A program made the translations under genes and the position numbers. This document shows positions 22,650 through 32,382 of a stretch of 64,000 nt of DNA, piece after piece. Positions within the stretch are counted from its first letter, which is position 1, and each line of letters starts with the position of its first letter. Source of the DNA: Eriocheir sinensis (Eukaryota > Arthropoda > Malacostraca > Decapoda > Varunidae); the NCBI RefSeq assembly GCF_024679095.1, contig NW_026112142.1, positions 132,001 through 196,000 on the forward strand. The letters run 5' to 3'. The notes under the pieces were generated by a model that saw only the letters and a program-made list of their open reading frames with translations, did no database searches and was not told where the DNA came from.

Positions 22650-23763
22650 TGTGGAAAATATGTAGCCACTTATTGGGGTAAACCCTCTGAAATCCCCTCA
22701 CCTTCGTAGGTGTGGCTCACAGTTAAATGCTGGGTTTATAAAAAGGTGTTCAGGTTTCTACTCACATAAAAGGGAGATGGATTCCAGTTATTTGAATGTT
22801 GTCCTCGCACCCTAAACAAACCACTGAAAAGGGCGAAACGTAATGATTTAGTGAATTGTTGTGAAAGTTAATTTATTTTAGCATGACAACCTCAGGTGAT
22901 TCTGAACTATTAATATAATTTACCTGAGGTTTGTTGTTTTCATGCTCCGTAACGACACCGCTTATTCGTGATGCCGAACACTTTACTGCCCTTCTGTCGC
23001 GTGGACGTTATGACGCACCACACGTACAGTACTGCTTCATACGCAACGTCTCCGATTCTCTTGAGTCGTGCGTATTTCTTTCCCCTCCTAACACCTCCCC
23101 TATTTGGCCAAATTAGGATTAATGCTAGAAAGGTACTTAGCTGTAACCATCAGGGTGTTAATGACAGGCAGCAGTATTGTTGATCGACGAATCCTAGTTG
23201 TTAGTAGTATAGTAGTCCGGGCGTCGTGTCTGCTCGCCGTATCTGGTAAGGCTGGTGATGCGGGAGCAGTATTGTAGTTTGACGTATCCCGGCAGTAAGT
23301 AGTAGAAATCCAGGGCGTCGACTGCTTGCCGTGTCTAAGTAAATATCGAGCCCGACGGTGGATCACAACCAGCGCCGACCCGTCTTCTTTCAATAGCTAT
23401 AAGCTGCTGCCTCTGACAGGCTCGCTTCCTCTCTCGCTGCCTTCCCTCGCACTCTGAAGCGCTATTCGAAGCAGCTCTTTGAAGCATTGTTTTATTTAAG
23501 TTAGTTTGCTGGTTAACTTATTTTTTATTTGTTACTTGTGTAATATAGTCCTCTCCTCGTAAGTAGGAGTAGCATTTTTGTTGCTGTTGTTAGCTGTGCA
23601 ATCTAGTCCTCTCCTCGTAAGTAGGAGTAGCATTTTTGTTGTTGCTGTTAGCTGTGCAATCTAGTCCTCTCCTCGTAAGTAGGAGTAGCATTTTTCTTAT
23701 AATTACTCCCATTTTTTTTGTAGTTTTATTTTTTATTATTCCCTGTCAAATAAATTTTTGACA
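22650..23763 (-). repeat. 3' LTR of the BEL/Pao element
   Basis: Matches 27566-29101 apart from the SINE and one extra 58-bp unit in the latter. A purine-rich tract (coding strand GCGGGGAGGA, 23764-23773) directly precedes it, as expected for a polypurine tract. Confidence 0.95.
23570..23697. repeat. 58-bp tandem repeat within the left BEL LTR, about three units
   Basis: Units contain GTCCTCTCCTCGTAAGTAGG and TAGCATTTTT. The right LTR has four units (about 28825-29033), so the array changed length after insertion or during reverse transcription. Confidence 0.9.
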
Positions 23764-23857
23764 TCCTCCCCGCGAAGGAAATACTTTAACCCATTGTCAT
23801 GTACAGTAATTTTACAATATTTACATTAATCCATTCTCATTACTGAGGTGTCTGCTT

Positions 23858-24538
23858 TCAAGAAATCACTTTTAATTTCAGCCATTCCTCTGTAAAGGAG
23901 GGAGGCAAAGGCTCGTCCCAACCACGCTTCATTTGCCAGGCTTCTTTTACTAGTAATTTTCCCCTGATGGGAATTGGTGCTAGTAACCCAAGCGGGTCAA
24001 ATACTGAAGATATCAGAGACAATAATTTCCTCTTGCTAAGGGAACTGTGGTCCACAAAAGCAGGTGGTTTGATACTTAGCTCGTCATTCTGAACATCCCA
24101 GTACAGACCCAATACGCTAGTAGAAGAAGGAACTGTATAATCTTCAAAATCCTCCGCAATTCTACTATTAAGGGCCGCATTATTAGAGACCCACACCCTC
24201 AGGGGAAGATTAGCCCTGGCTAATTCCATGTTTGCATTTTCGTAAACATCAAATAGTCGTTGTTGGCAATCAACTGTCCCTTGAAAGTTGTCCACGTAGA
24301 GGTTCTGGCTTATTAGAGTTTTGTAAATATTGTCAGAGTTCCTTAGATGGTAATCTATGGTAGCTTGCAAGAGGAATGGACTACAGGTTGCTCCAAATAA
24401 CACCGACTTGAACCGATATGTAACTGGAGGAAAACTAAGATTCTGCGGATTTTCATACCACAGAAATCTTGTGAAATCTCTATCACACTCTTGTAATCCT
24501 ACTCTCAGAAAGGCTTTACTTATATCTGCACTGAATGC
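23858..24538 (-). pseudogene. BEL/Pao RT, C-terminal part after an in-frame stop
   Basis: Continues in frame past the TAA at 24539-24541 with AFSADISKAF, FGATCSPFLLQATIDYHL and NLYVDNFQGT, where the usual catalytic YVDD reads YVDN. It ends with a block typical of BEL (SSVFDPLGLLAPIPIRGK) and then a stop. RNase H and integrase should follow but are missing. Confidence 0.88.
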
Positions 24539-26557
24539 TTACTTGTTAGTTCTGAATCTTAGCAATACGTCGCCTAGTTTTTCAGTTAAGGAGGGTCCTT
24601 TCATTAGGCAGTCGTTTAGAGACGGTTGGCCGCTCCTCTTGGCACTGCAGTTGAATACAATACGCAAGGGAGTTGTAGCACTATCTTTCTTAATCCCGTG
24701 ATGAGGGAGATAGTGGCACTGATCTGTCGGAGATGCTGCTGGAACTATCTCAATGAAATCATTCTCTAATTGAGTCTGAATCAGATCATGATAAACTTCA
24801 ACTTCATTTCGTGCCGCCAGGGTATTTGCTAAACTCTTCAGCTGTCCTAACGCCATAGAAAAATTGCTGGGAAGTTTAGGGCAATTCAATTTCCATGGCA
24901 GCCTGACGAAGTACTTATTTCCTTTGAACTGTACAGAATCTAGATAATCTTGGTATGCCAAACAGTCATCTGGTGGAGGTTTCTGGGTATCAATTCCTAT
25001 GGTGTCTAAATCCCACAGTTTATGGATTTCCACCTCAGTTTCTTCCATCAGCTGTTTGATCTCCGTAGGATCTGGTTGGATACACAATCTGGCCACCAGT
25101 GCATTCTGTGAATTTTCTGAAGATTCAGTTTCGTTATTAGGAATCTGTCCATATATTAAATACCCTCCAGGGCTTCCACTCAGTCGAGTTTGAGAGTAAG
25201 TTGCGAGACCTGTGATAAATTCTCCGTAGAAGTCTCCACCTATGACAAGTTCTATTCCATCTATTACATCACTAGTCAAATGTTTGTCCGCAAGTTCTAG
25301 CCCAGCCTCCTTCAACATCTTTGCAACTCTGGTTAGTCCTGGCACATTGATTTTTTCTGGGAGCCGCTCAACTACTACGGCAGTTATTCTTTTAAGCCTG
25401 TTACCAAGACGAACAACCGGGCGTACCAAGTTATACTCTTCATAATCCTTTGAATGTAAAAACCCGGACATAGCCAGTCTAACTTTCCCACTTATCTTCA
25501 ACTGTAGCTTCTTAACCAAGTCTTCTTTGATTAAAGTACACTGAGATCCTTGGTCAAAGAACGCTCTGGTATATAGTTTTTGTTTGCTATGTTCATTGCG
25601 AACTTCTATGGTTGCTGTGGGAAGTGCTGTTGATCTAGACTTCACTTTGCCTTTAACTGACATGACAGCTTGCTGTGTGGTTTGTGGACGTTCTTCTTGA
25701 ACACTACTACTCCTGCCTTTAACCTTGGAAACACACAGTGCGGTATGATGTTTACCTTTATGACATCTTTTGCAGTCTAGTAACACCATGTTGCAATTGT
25801 CTGCATTGTGTTGTGTACTAACACATCTACTGCATCGGTTTAATTCCATCAAGCGAGATTGTCTCGTTGCCACTGTAGCATAATTTTCACATTCACTTGT
25901 ATAGTGTCGACCGCTGCAGTACATACATACAAATTTTCCTTTGTTCTGAAGGTTTACCTTTGATTTAGGTTTAGCTTGATCAGTTGCTTTGTGATAGGAA
26001 TACGTTCCAATATCAATTTTTGCATTTTGTTTCCCATTCGTTGAAGTATTATTATCCTTTGACTTCTTGCTCACCTGTCCATCTTCTATGTCCATGTGAG
26101 ATACTAGATGCTTTAGGCCATCTGTCATCTCCTCTATAGAAAAATAGTTCTTACCATATTTTAGGTAGAGTTGATGAATAGCTGCTTTAGGAAGCTTACG
26201 TTGGAACATGAAGGCTATTATCCACTCGCAGTCCGAGTAGTCTGTTTTGTCTTTCAGTGCCCTTGTTAAGTTTATTAAAGATATTCTAAAGGACTCAAGA
26301 TCATTCCTGCTGTTAGTAGGAGATGCAAGATCTAGAATTTTACTCAAGATGCCTCTTTTAATCCTTTCCCCATCTCCATAAACTTCCTTTAAAGCATCAA
26401 CAGCGTGCTGGTAGTTAACATCAAGAGATGGAATATTCTTAATTAAGTCTAGTGCACTGCCTTTTAATTGAGACTTTAAATACTGTAATTTGGTTACTGG
26501 CTCTAAGTCACTTCGTTTCCCGATTTGGGCCTGAAACTGATCAAAAAAAGGATCCAT
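24539..26557 (-). pseudogene. BEL/Pao gag-pol: nucleocapsid zinc knuckles, protease, RT N-terminus
   Basis: A 672-codon frame. Residues about 1-150 are capsid-like. Around 210-275 lie three Cys/His clusters (CMYCSGRHYTSEC, CSRCVSTQHNADNC, CKRCHKGKHHTALC). The retropepsin-like DQGSQCT follows near 335, in the DxGS form of BEL-type proteases, then the linker and RT start with HYLPHHGIKK and RIVFNCSAKRSG. It is joined to the upstream gag frame (26541-26960) by a shift at a T7 run near 26545 and is cut by the TAA at 24539. Confidence 0.9.
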
Positions 26558-26960
26558 ATTCAGTGTAGTCGCCTGAAAACGTTGGCAATTTAATTATGGG
26601 CAGCTTTGCTATTGCCATAGTGCCTACTCTGGGAGCTTCATTCTTTGGGTTCTCACCAAGGTTTCGTAAGCGAGATTTAAATTTCGCCAAATTGTCTTGA
26701 TAGTTCTCCCAAACTGTATAGTATTCTTCTTGCTCCGAACTCGTGTCAGATCCCACATCAGAAGCTATCATTGTTGCTTCTAAACTCATGTAAGCTTCTT
26801 CATACCCAGGCCACTTTCTCTCGAGGAAAGAAATTGATGTTTCCAATTTATCTATATCTATAGTTTCACTTGAGATAATCGAATTGCAGTTGTTGATGGC
26901 TCTTGTTATGTGGCCTTTAAAGGCTTGCAAGGATCTTTTACACTGTTCGATAGAAGTCAT
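26541..26960 (-). pseudogene. gag: BEL/Pao gag, N-terminal part
   Basis: Likely start is the ATG at 26958-26960 (MTSIEQCKRS). An upstream in-frame ATG at 27029 overlaps the SGNH ORF and is less likely. The part ends with LPTFSGDYTEY, a pattern of BEL-type Gag, after which a T-run frameshift leads into the larger gag-pol frame. It starts 16 bp after the SGNH stop. Confidence 0.8.
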
Positions 26961-26976
26961 TGTTGTTATATTAAAT

Positions 26977-27516
26977 CTAAGTTGCTTTATTAAGGTGGTG
27001 CTCAACACAATTCCTGAATTTTGAAGCAATGTAGAATTTTGTTAGTGGCTCAAAGTGCACACCATCAGCTGTGTGTCCTGTTGCAAAGGGTTTCGCTCCC
27101 AAGTTGATGGTTCGAATGTTCTTGTTCTTTAAACTTTTCCACAAACCTTTATTAATTGCCTTTGAAACCTTATTATAAGTTGTAGGACTAACTCCAAATC
27201 TATTACCATTACTGTAATGTCGAGGCTCCAGTAATGTGACAGCCACTCGTTTATTAAGTTGTTGAAGGTGGTCAGTGATTCGAAGTATCTCATTAATTAG
27301 TTCCCGAGGACTGCAGCCATCATAAACGTCATTGCCGCCCAAGAACAGAATGGCTAAGTCGTGTTCATCTTCCCGCATTACATGGAATCGTGAATGCTCC
27401 CAAAAATCTTTAAGTTTTCCGCCATTTACTTTACAGATTTCAATTTCTGTATCTTGTAGGGCTGGTATAAAGTTAGGAACCTGCGAATGACCTCCAATAA
27501 CAACCCTGTAACTCAT
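26977..27516 (-). CDS. SGNH-hydrolase-like protein encoded between the 5' LTR and gag of the BEL/Pao element
   Basis: An intact 179-codon frame. The three key blocks of SGNH (GDSL-type) hydrolases are visible: IGGHS near the N-terminus (Ser11), FLGGND (Gly61, Asn62) and DGVH (Asp151, His154), spaced as in small single-domain members. No signal peptide or membrane segment is seen. It begins about 50 bp inside the 5' LTR boundary and ends 16 bp before the probable gag start, so it is the first ORF of the element RNA. SGNH domains are known in ORF1 of some CR1 LINEs and in some DIRS/Ngaro elements; I do not know a well-established BEL/Pao example. The substrate is unknown. It could be a captured domain acting on lipids or carbohydrates during particle formation; that is inference. 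Confidence 0.8.
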   Translation of the reverse strand: MSYRVVIGGHSQVPNFIPALQDTEIEICKVNGGKLKDFWEHSRFHVMREDEHDLAILFLGGNDVYDGCSPRELINEILRITDHLQQLNKRVAVTLLEPRHYSNGNRFGVSPTTYNKVSKAINKGLWKSLKNKNIRTINLGAKPFATGHTADGVHFEPLTKFYIASKFRNCVEHHLNKAT

Positions 27517-27542
27517 TACAATTCAAACAACTGGAAATCCGG

Positions 27543-27563
27543 TTCGAAGGACCATTAATTTTA
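27543..27563 (-). other. Candidate primer-binding site of the BEL/Pao element
   Basis: A few bases after the 5' LTR the coding strand reads TGGTCCTTCGAACCGG. Its complement contains TTCGAAGGACCA, which resembles a tRNA T-loop followed by a CCA end. The primer was not identified. Confidence 0.5.
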
Positions 27564-27565
27564 AC

Positions 27566-29101
27566 TGTGGAAAATATGTAGCCACTTATTGGGGTAAACC
27601 CTCTGAAATCCCCTCACCTTCGTAGGTGTGGCTCACAGTTAAATGCTGGGTTTATAAAAAGGTGTTCAGGTTTCTACTCACATAAAAGGGAGATGGATTC
27701 CAGTTATTTGAATGTTGTCCTCGCACCCTAAACAAACCACTGAAAAGGGCGAAACGTAATGATTTAGTGAATTGTTGTGAAAGTTAATTTATTTTAGCAT
27801 GACAACCTCAGGTGATTCTGAACTATTAATATAATTTACCTGAGGTTTGTTGTTTTCATGCTCCGTAACGACACCGCTTATTCGTGATGCCGAACACTTT
27901 ACTGCCCTTCTGTCGCGTGGACGTTATGACGCACCACACGTACAGTACTGCTTCATACGCAACGTCTCCGATTCACTTGAGTCGTGCGTATTTCTTTCCC
28001 CTCCTAACACCTCCCCTATTTGGCCAAATTAGGATTAATGCTAGAAAGGTACTTAGCTGTAACCATCAGGGTGTTAATGACAGGCAGCAGTATTGTTGAT
28101 CGACGAATCCTAGTTGTTAGTAGTATAGTAGTCCGGGCGTCGTGTCTTTTTTTTTTTTTTTTTTTTTTTACGTCGCGGCCTATAGCGCCGGTAGGCTTTT
28201 TCCCGGTGGGGCCTGATGATCGGCCCAAGGCTTCTTGCCGGTGGGTCCTGATGGTCGGCCCAGCCCGTTCTGGCGCAGGCGAGTGTTTATAGTGGCGCCG
28301 TCTTGCATTGGCTCATGCTGCCCTCCCGGAGCTCATCTTTAATCCTAGAATCTAGAGTCCGGGTTGATAGGTGGCCTTCTGGACAGCATGTGGGTAGTTT
28401 TAAGCCACTCGGCGGCGGCTGAAAAATCCCAGCTTGGTGGCACCGGGCGGGGATTGAACTCGCGTCCTCCTGAACGCGGTGGTGTTACTCTGTCGATTCA
28501 GCCACCGCCTCCCCCGTATCTGGTAAGGCTGGTGATGCGGGAGCAGTATTGTAGTTTGACGTATCCCGGCAGTAAGTAGTAGAAATCCAGGGCGTCGACT
28601 GCTTGCCGTGTCTAAGTAAATATCGAGCCCGACGGTGGAGCACAACCAGCGCCGACCCGTCTTCTTTCAATAGCTATAAGCTGCTGCCTCTGACAGGCTC
28701 GCTTCCTCTCTCGCTGCCTTCCCTCGCACTCTGAAGCGCTATTCGAAGCAGCTCTTTGAAGCATCGTTTTATTTAAGTTAGTTTGCTGGTTAACTTATTT
28801 TTTATTTGTTACTTGTGTAATATAGTCCTCTCCTCGTAAGTAGGAGTAGCATTTTTGTTGTTGCTGTTGTTAGCTGTGCAATCTAGTCCTCTCCTCGTAA
28901 GTAGGAGTAGCATTTTTGTTGTTGCTGTTAGCTGTGCAATCTAGTCCTCTCCTCGTAAGTAGGAGTAGCATTTTTGTTGTTGCTGTTAGCTGTGCAATCT
29001 AGTCCTCTCCTCTAAGTAGGAGTAGCATTTTTCTTATAATTACTCCCATTTTTTTTTGTAGTTTTATTTTTTATTATTCCCTGTCAAATAAATTTTTGAC
29101 A
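27566..29101 (-). repeat. 5' LTR of the BEL/Pao element, enlarged by a SINE
   Basis: Direct repeat of 22650-23763, interrupted at 28147-28514 by a tRNA-derived SINE and with a fourth 58-bp unit near its end. Outside these differences only scattered mismatches are seen. Confidence 0.95.
28147..28514 (-). mobile_element. tRNA-derived SINE inserted in the BEL 5' LTR
   Basis: On the minus strand a head with GTGGCTGAATCGACAGAG (A-box-like) and GAGTTCAATCCCCG (B-box-like) is followed by a body and a poly(A) tail (the T run 28147-28169). The left LTR lacks it and reads GTGTCTGCTCGCCGTATC, so a few bases were lost at the site. No clear target duplication is seen. Confidence 0.82.
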
Positions 29102-29275
29102 AGGTGATCAGTCGGGTTTTTAGGAGTGCTTTTTCACCATAGTGGCACGGAGCAATGGTCAGACTACTACCAGGGTCATAAAACTATCTCTGCAAATGCT
29201 CAAGACTCCTACTAAAGCCTTGTTAAATGTGCGTACTTGGGCGCTGAAATGTCTAAGAAAATGGGTCGGTGGCTG
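29102..29275 (+). mobile_element. MITE family M1, right half of the copy split by the BEL/Pao element
   Basis: Begins with the target duplication AGGTG and continues ATCAGTCGGG, ACCAGGGTCATAAAAC and AAAGCCTTGTTAAATG to GGGCGCTGAAATGTCTAAGA, the usual other end of M1. Confidence 0.82.
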
Positions 29276-29325
29276 GGACGAGAGGCGTTTCATAGCCACG
29301 CGTCTCAGGCTGTCACTTCTGACAC

Positions 29326-29519
29326 CACCGTTGCCTGATTATCGTACTCAGAACATCGTATTTACCAGTTTCTGACCCATGACTATTGCAAAAAAACACC
29401 AACAACTAACCATTTCAATGATAACTACAAATGAATCTAGTTATCGGGGTGGAGGAGACAGTTTTTGGCTCGGAAATCAGCAAATATAAGAGCCTGAGTA
29501 CGATAATCTGGCAACGTTG
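29326..29519. mobile_element. hAT-type MITE, copy 1 (194 bp)
   Basis: Terminal inverted repeats CACCGTTGCCTGATTATCG and (reverse complement of the right end) CAACGTTGCCAGATTATCG, with extended similarity inward. It has the same length, 194 bp, as the copy at 37409-37602. A target duplication is not clear here. It has no coding capacity. Confidence 0.85.
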
Positions 29520-29640
29520 CGGCCAGCACGTAGCAGGGAACTTTTTGTGTGGCTCAGTGTGTCGGTGTGCTCAGACGCTTCCGCCTCTCGCATCAACCCA
29601 ACCCACCCACATGAACCCAAATGACTGGCGTACAATATTA

Positions 29641-30148
29641 ACCCCTTGACTGCGAATTTCCTACTAGAAGACCTCACCAAGCTACAGAAATGGAACAAAA
29701 AATGGCTGCTACAATTCAATGAATAAAAATGTAAAGTCATGCATCTTGGGACGGGATATCCAGCACACCAATACCACATGGGAAACACTTCACTATCCAC
29801 CACAGAGGCAGAGAAAGACCTGGGAGTGTATGTTGCCAGGATACCAATGAAGGGATATCCAGCACACCAATACCACATGGGAAACACTTCACTATCCATC
29901 ACAGAGGCAGAAAAAGACCTGAGAGTATATGTTACCAGGATACCAGTGAAGGGATATCCAGCACACCAATACCACATGGGAAACACTTCACTATCCACCA
30001 CAGAGGCAGAGAAAGACCTGGGAGTATATGTTACCAGGCTACTAGTGAAGGGATATCCGGCACACCAATACCACATGGGAAACACTTCACTATCCACCAC
30101 AGAGGCAGAGAAAGACCTGGGAGTGTATGTTACCAGGCTACCAGTGAA
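29641..30148 (+). pseudogene. LINE RT fragment with a 99-bp in-frame tandem array
   Basis: Reads LTKLQKWNKKW, an in-frame TAA, KCKVMHLG, then the segment ending EKDLGVYVT, which is the usual post-palm block of CR1/Jockey-group RT. The 99-bp (33-codon) piece starting GGGATATCC is repeated four times (29753, 29852, 29951 and 30050) without loss of frame. Confidence 0.85.
29753..30148 (+). repeat. 99-bp tandem array, four units, derived from LINE RT
   Basis: Four head-to-tail units of exactly 99 bp with few mismatches. Each holds the codons for YPAHQYHMGNTSLS and TEAEKDL. Confidence 0.95.
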
Positions 30149-30330
30149 GGCCAAATCCGTGCCAATCGCAGCGGATGGGTTAAAGCCAGAAACATAAAAA
30201 AATGAAGAAAAATTAAAATAAATGACTAATAAAACCAGACACAACGAAATGCTGAACCGTAGATCCGGGTTCGAATCCTGTCAACGCAATAATGAATCAG
30301 GTAACACCGAAGACCTGCCTCACGTGATTA

Positions 30331-30396
<66 letters not shown>

Positions 30397-30464
30397 ACCT
30401 CGTTGTTCTGAACAGGGTTTGTTTGTCTCCTGTTATCAAGTCTCCATATTTACTTTTATTTAAC

Positions 30465-30527
<63 letters not shown>
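30331..30527. repeat. Two (GT)n microsatellites
   Basis: Pure GT tracts at 30331-30394 and 30471-30527, separated by 76 bp of unique sequence. Confidence 0.97.
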
Positions 30528-30528
<1 letters not shown>

Positions 30529-30540
30529 GCCCCCATTCAT

Positions 30541-30775
30541 CGTCTCTCATAACAATACACTCCTTCCCCACCTCACCTCACCTCACCTAGTCTAACCTAA
30601 CTTCACCTCTCCTTACCTAACCTAACTTAACCTAATCCTCATTTCACCTAACCTCACCTCGCCTCACCTAACCTAACATAACCTAACCTCAACTCACTCA
30701 CCTACCCTCCCCTCCATTCCCCTCCCCTCTCCTCACCTAACCTCAGCTCACCTAGCCTAACCTCCCCTCAAAGCC
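30541..30775. repeat. Telomere-like (CCTAA)n-related degenerate block
   Basis: Many ACCTAACCTAAC units with variants (CCTCA, CTTAA). The reverse complement is the arthropod telomere unit TTAGG. It is internal to the window, so it is an interstitial or telomere-derived block. Confidence 0.75.
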
Positions 30776-30987
30776 TCGTTTACAGCGGCCGCGTCTCCCC
30801 CGCTGATGGCGACACCCCTGGACAAACAATGCGGCCTGGCCCGGTCATATCCACTTCCATTCGTCTGGCTGAAGGAACGGAGATACGCGTGGCCGCCGGC
30901 AGTTAGGGGGCCGCTCTGTTGACATTCGCCTGAGTACCTCGGGATCACGGTTGTTATACTGTGGTGTGTGTGATGGCGGGGGAAGGG

Positions 30988-31345
30988 AGTGGCGTGAATA
31001 ACTATACCTGGGGAAGGGAGTGTCATTCAAACCAATACCAGTCGACTTTAGCCATGCAAAACTGTACCCGGTGAATCTAGTGCCATGCAAAACTGTACCC
31101 GGTGAATGTAGAGTGCCATGCAGAACAATACCCATTGAATGCAGTGTGGCGTGAAAAACTATACCAGATGAATGTAATATGTATGCAAAACTATACCAAG
31201 CGAAGCGGGTGTCATTTAAGACTATACCCGTTGAATTTTTGTCCTACATAACTATATAAGTTGACTGTACTATACTCGTATGCAAAACTATTTATACCCA
31301 ATGAATGTACCGTACTGTCATGCGAATATACACCCGGCAAATGAC
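30988..31345. repeat. Degenerate minisatellite, unit about 40 bp, about nine units
   Basis: Recurring pattern GCCATGCAAAACTGTACCCG, then GTGAATG with drift, from about 30988 to 31345. The two units near 31050-31100 are nearly identical. Confidence 0.75.
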
Positions 31346-31349
31346 CCGT

Positions 31350-31545
31350 TTCCTTCCAAGCAATTTCCAAAGGTCAAAGAAGGGATCAATCGGGTTTTAT
31401 TGACTGTTTTTTTAGGTTCATGATAGAAGAAGTCAATCTACCACCAGGGTCATAAAACTACCCCTGAAAAAGCCCACAACTCCTAGGAAAGCCTTGTCAA
31501 ATATGTGTGCTTGGGCGCCGAAGTGTTTAAGAGTATAACCGTGTA
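31350..31545 (+). mobile_element. MITE family M1 copy
   Basis: Shows CAATTTCCAAAGGTCAAAGA, ACCACCAGGGTCATAAAAC, AAAGCCTTGTCAAAT and the end GGGCGCCGAAGTGTTTAAGA. The first tip is not evident. Confidence 0.78.
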
Positions 31546-31984
31546 GCTCGTAAACAGACTCAGAAGCTAACCTCAACACACACAGCACATAAACTACATA
31601 GTACACACTACTCTTACACCCGGCCACACGTAGGTCGTATAAGGATGAGCCGCTGGAGTGGTCACGAGGCGCATTAGGATTCGGGAGAAAGGGCCGCGCG
31701 GGGAAAAGAAAAGTGGTCCGCAAAGAAAGAATTTGGCGAAGAGTGCGCGGAGTTGTGCAGCAGTGAGTGATGACCAAAGCCTCGGGGCAAGCAAAACGGG
31801 AAGTGGCTGGCGGGGAGGAGGGCTCAGGAGGCAGTAGTAGCGGTGGAGGCGGCTGTGGTGGTGGAGGTAGTGGAGGTAGTAGCAGGTAGGAAGGAAATAA
31901 ATCGATGAGTGTGGCGGTGAAGATCAGCGGTGGGTGACTGGTTCTGGCTGGCTGCATGGTGCTGGTGGTGGAGTCTGACGGAAG
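31546..31984. other. No recognisable gene
   Basis: Mixed sequence with a GGT/GGA-rich low-complexity stretch near 31830-31880. Open frames here show no domain I recognise. Confidence 0.4.
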
Positions 31985-32382
31985 GCAAAACTTTAGAATT
32001 GGCGGAAAACTAGAAAAGGAATGTGTCTGTACTTCCTACGGTGACTTAGAACTTTTTTTTCACCTTTGTTTTAAAGAATGCACGACTGGTTCTGGTTGGA
32101 TGACTGATGGAGTGGCTGACTGAAGGAAAAAAAACTTCAGAATTGGCAGAAAACTAGAAAGGGAATGTCTTTACTTCCTACGGTGACTTAGAACCTTTTT
32201 TTTTACCTTTATTATATAGAGTGCAGGATGGGTGGCTGGCCTGAGGCGGCTGTGACTGTGGATGACTGAACGAGAGACTTTGAGACTTTACGACAGGCAG
32301 AAGACTCGAAAGGGAATGTCTATTTACTTCCTACGGTGACTTAGAACTAATTTTTCAGCTTTTCTTATAACGTAGGATGAAG
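31985..32382. repeat. Minisatellite, unit about 142 bp, left part (three units)
   Basis: Units share ACTTTAGAATTGGC, GGAATGTCT and TTACTTCCTACGGTGACTTA, near 31987, 32127 and 32270. The third unit is cut by the P-like transposon and continues at 34698. Confidence 0.88.

Larger units (their letters stand above)
22650..29101 (-). mobile_element. BEL/Pao LTR retrotransposon with SGNH ORF, internally truncated
   Basis: Direct LTRs (22650-23763 and 27566-29101) begin TG and end CA (plus strand TGTGGAAA...TTTTTGACA). The 5-bp duplication AGGTG flanks the unit (22645-22649 and 29102-29106). On the minus strand the order is SGNH-hydrolase ORF, gag with zinc knuckles, protease, RT. RNase H and integrase are absent: only about 95 bp lie between the end of the RT region (23858) and the 3' LTR. 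The element cannot be autonomous. It sits inside an M1 MITE. Confidence 0.93.

Noticed and set aside
29477..30244. 255-codon minus-strand repeated frame (YWCAGYPFTSSLVTYTPRSF)
   Set aside because: It is the antisense of the 99-bp LINE-derived array.
30240..30290. B-box-like GGGTTCGAATCC as another SINE
   Set aside because: Only a single box is visible, with no A box, body or tail; too short to call.
31433..31957. 174-codon minus-strand proline-rich frame
   Set aside because: It runs through an M1 MITE and a GGT/GGA-rich stretch; no domain is visible.
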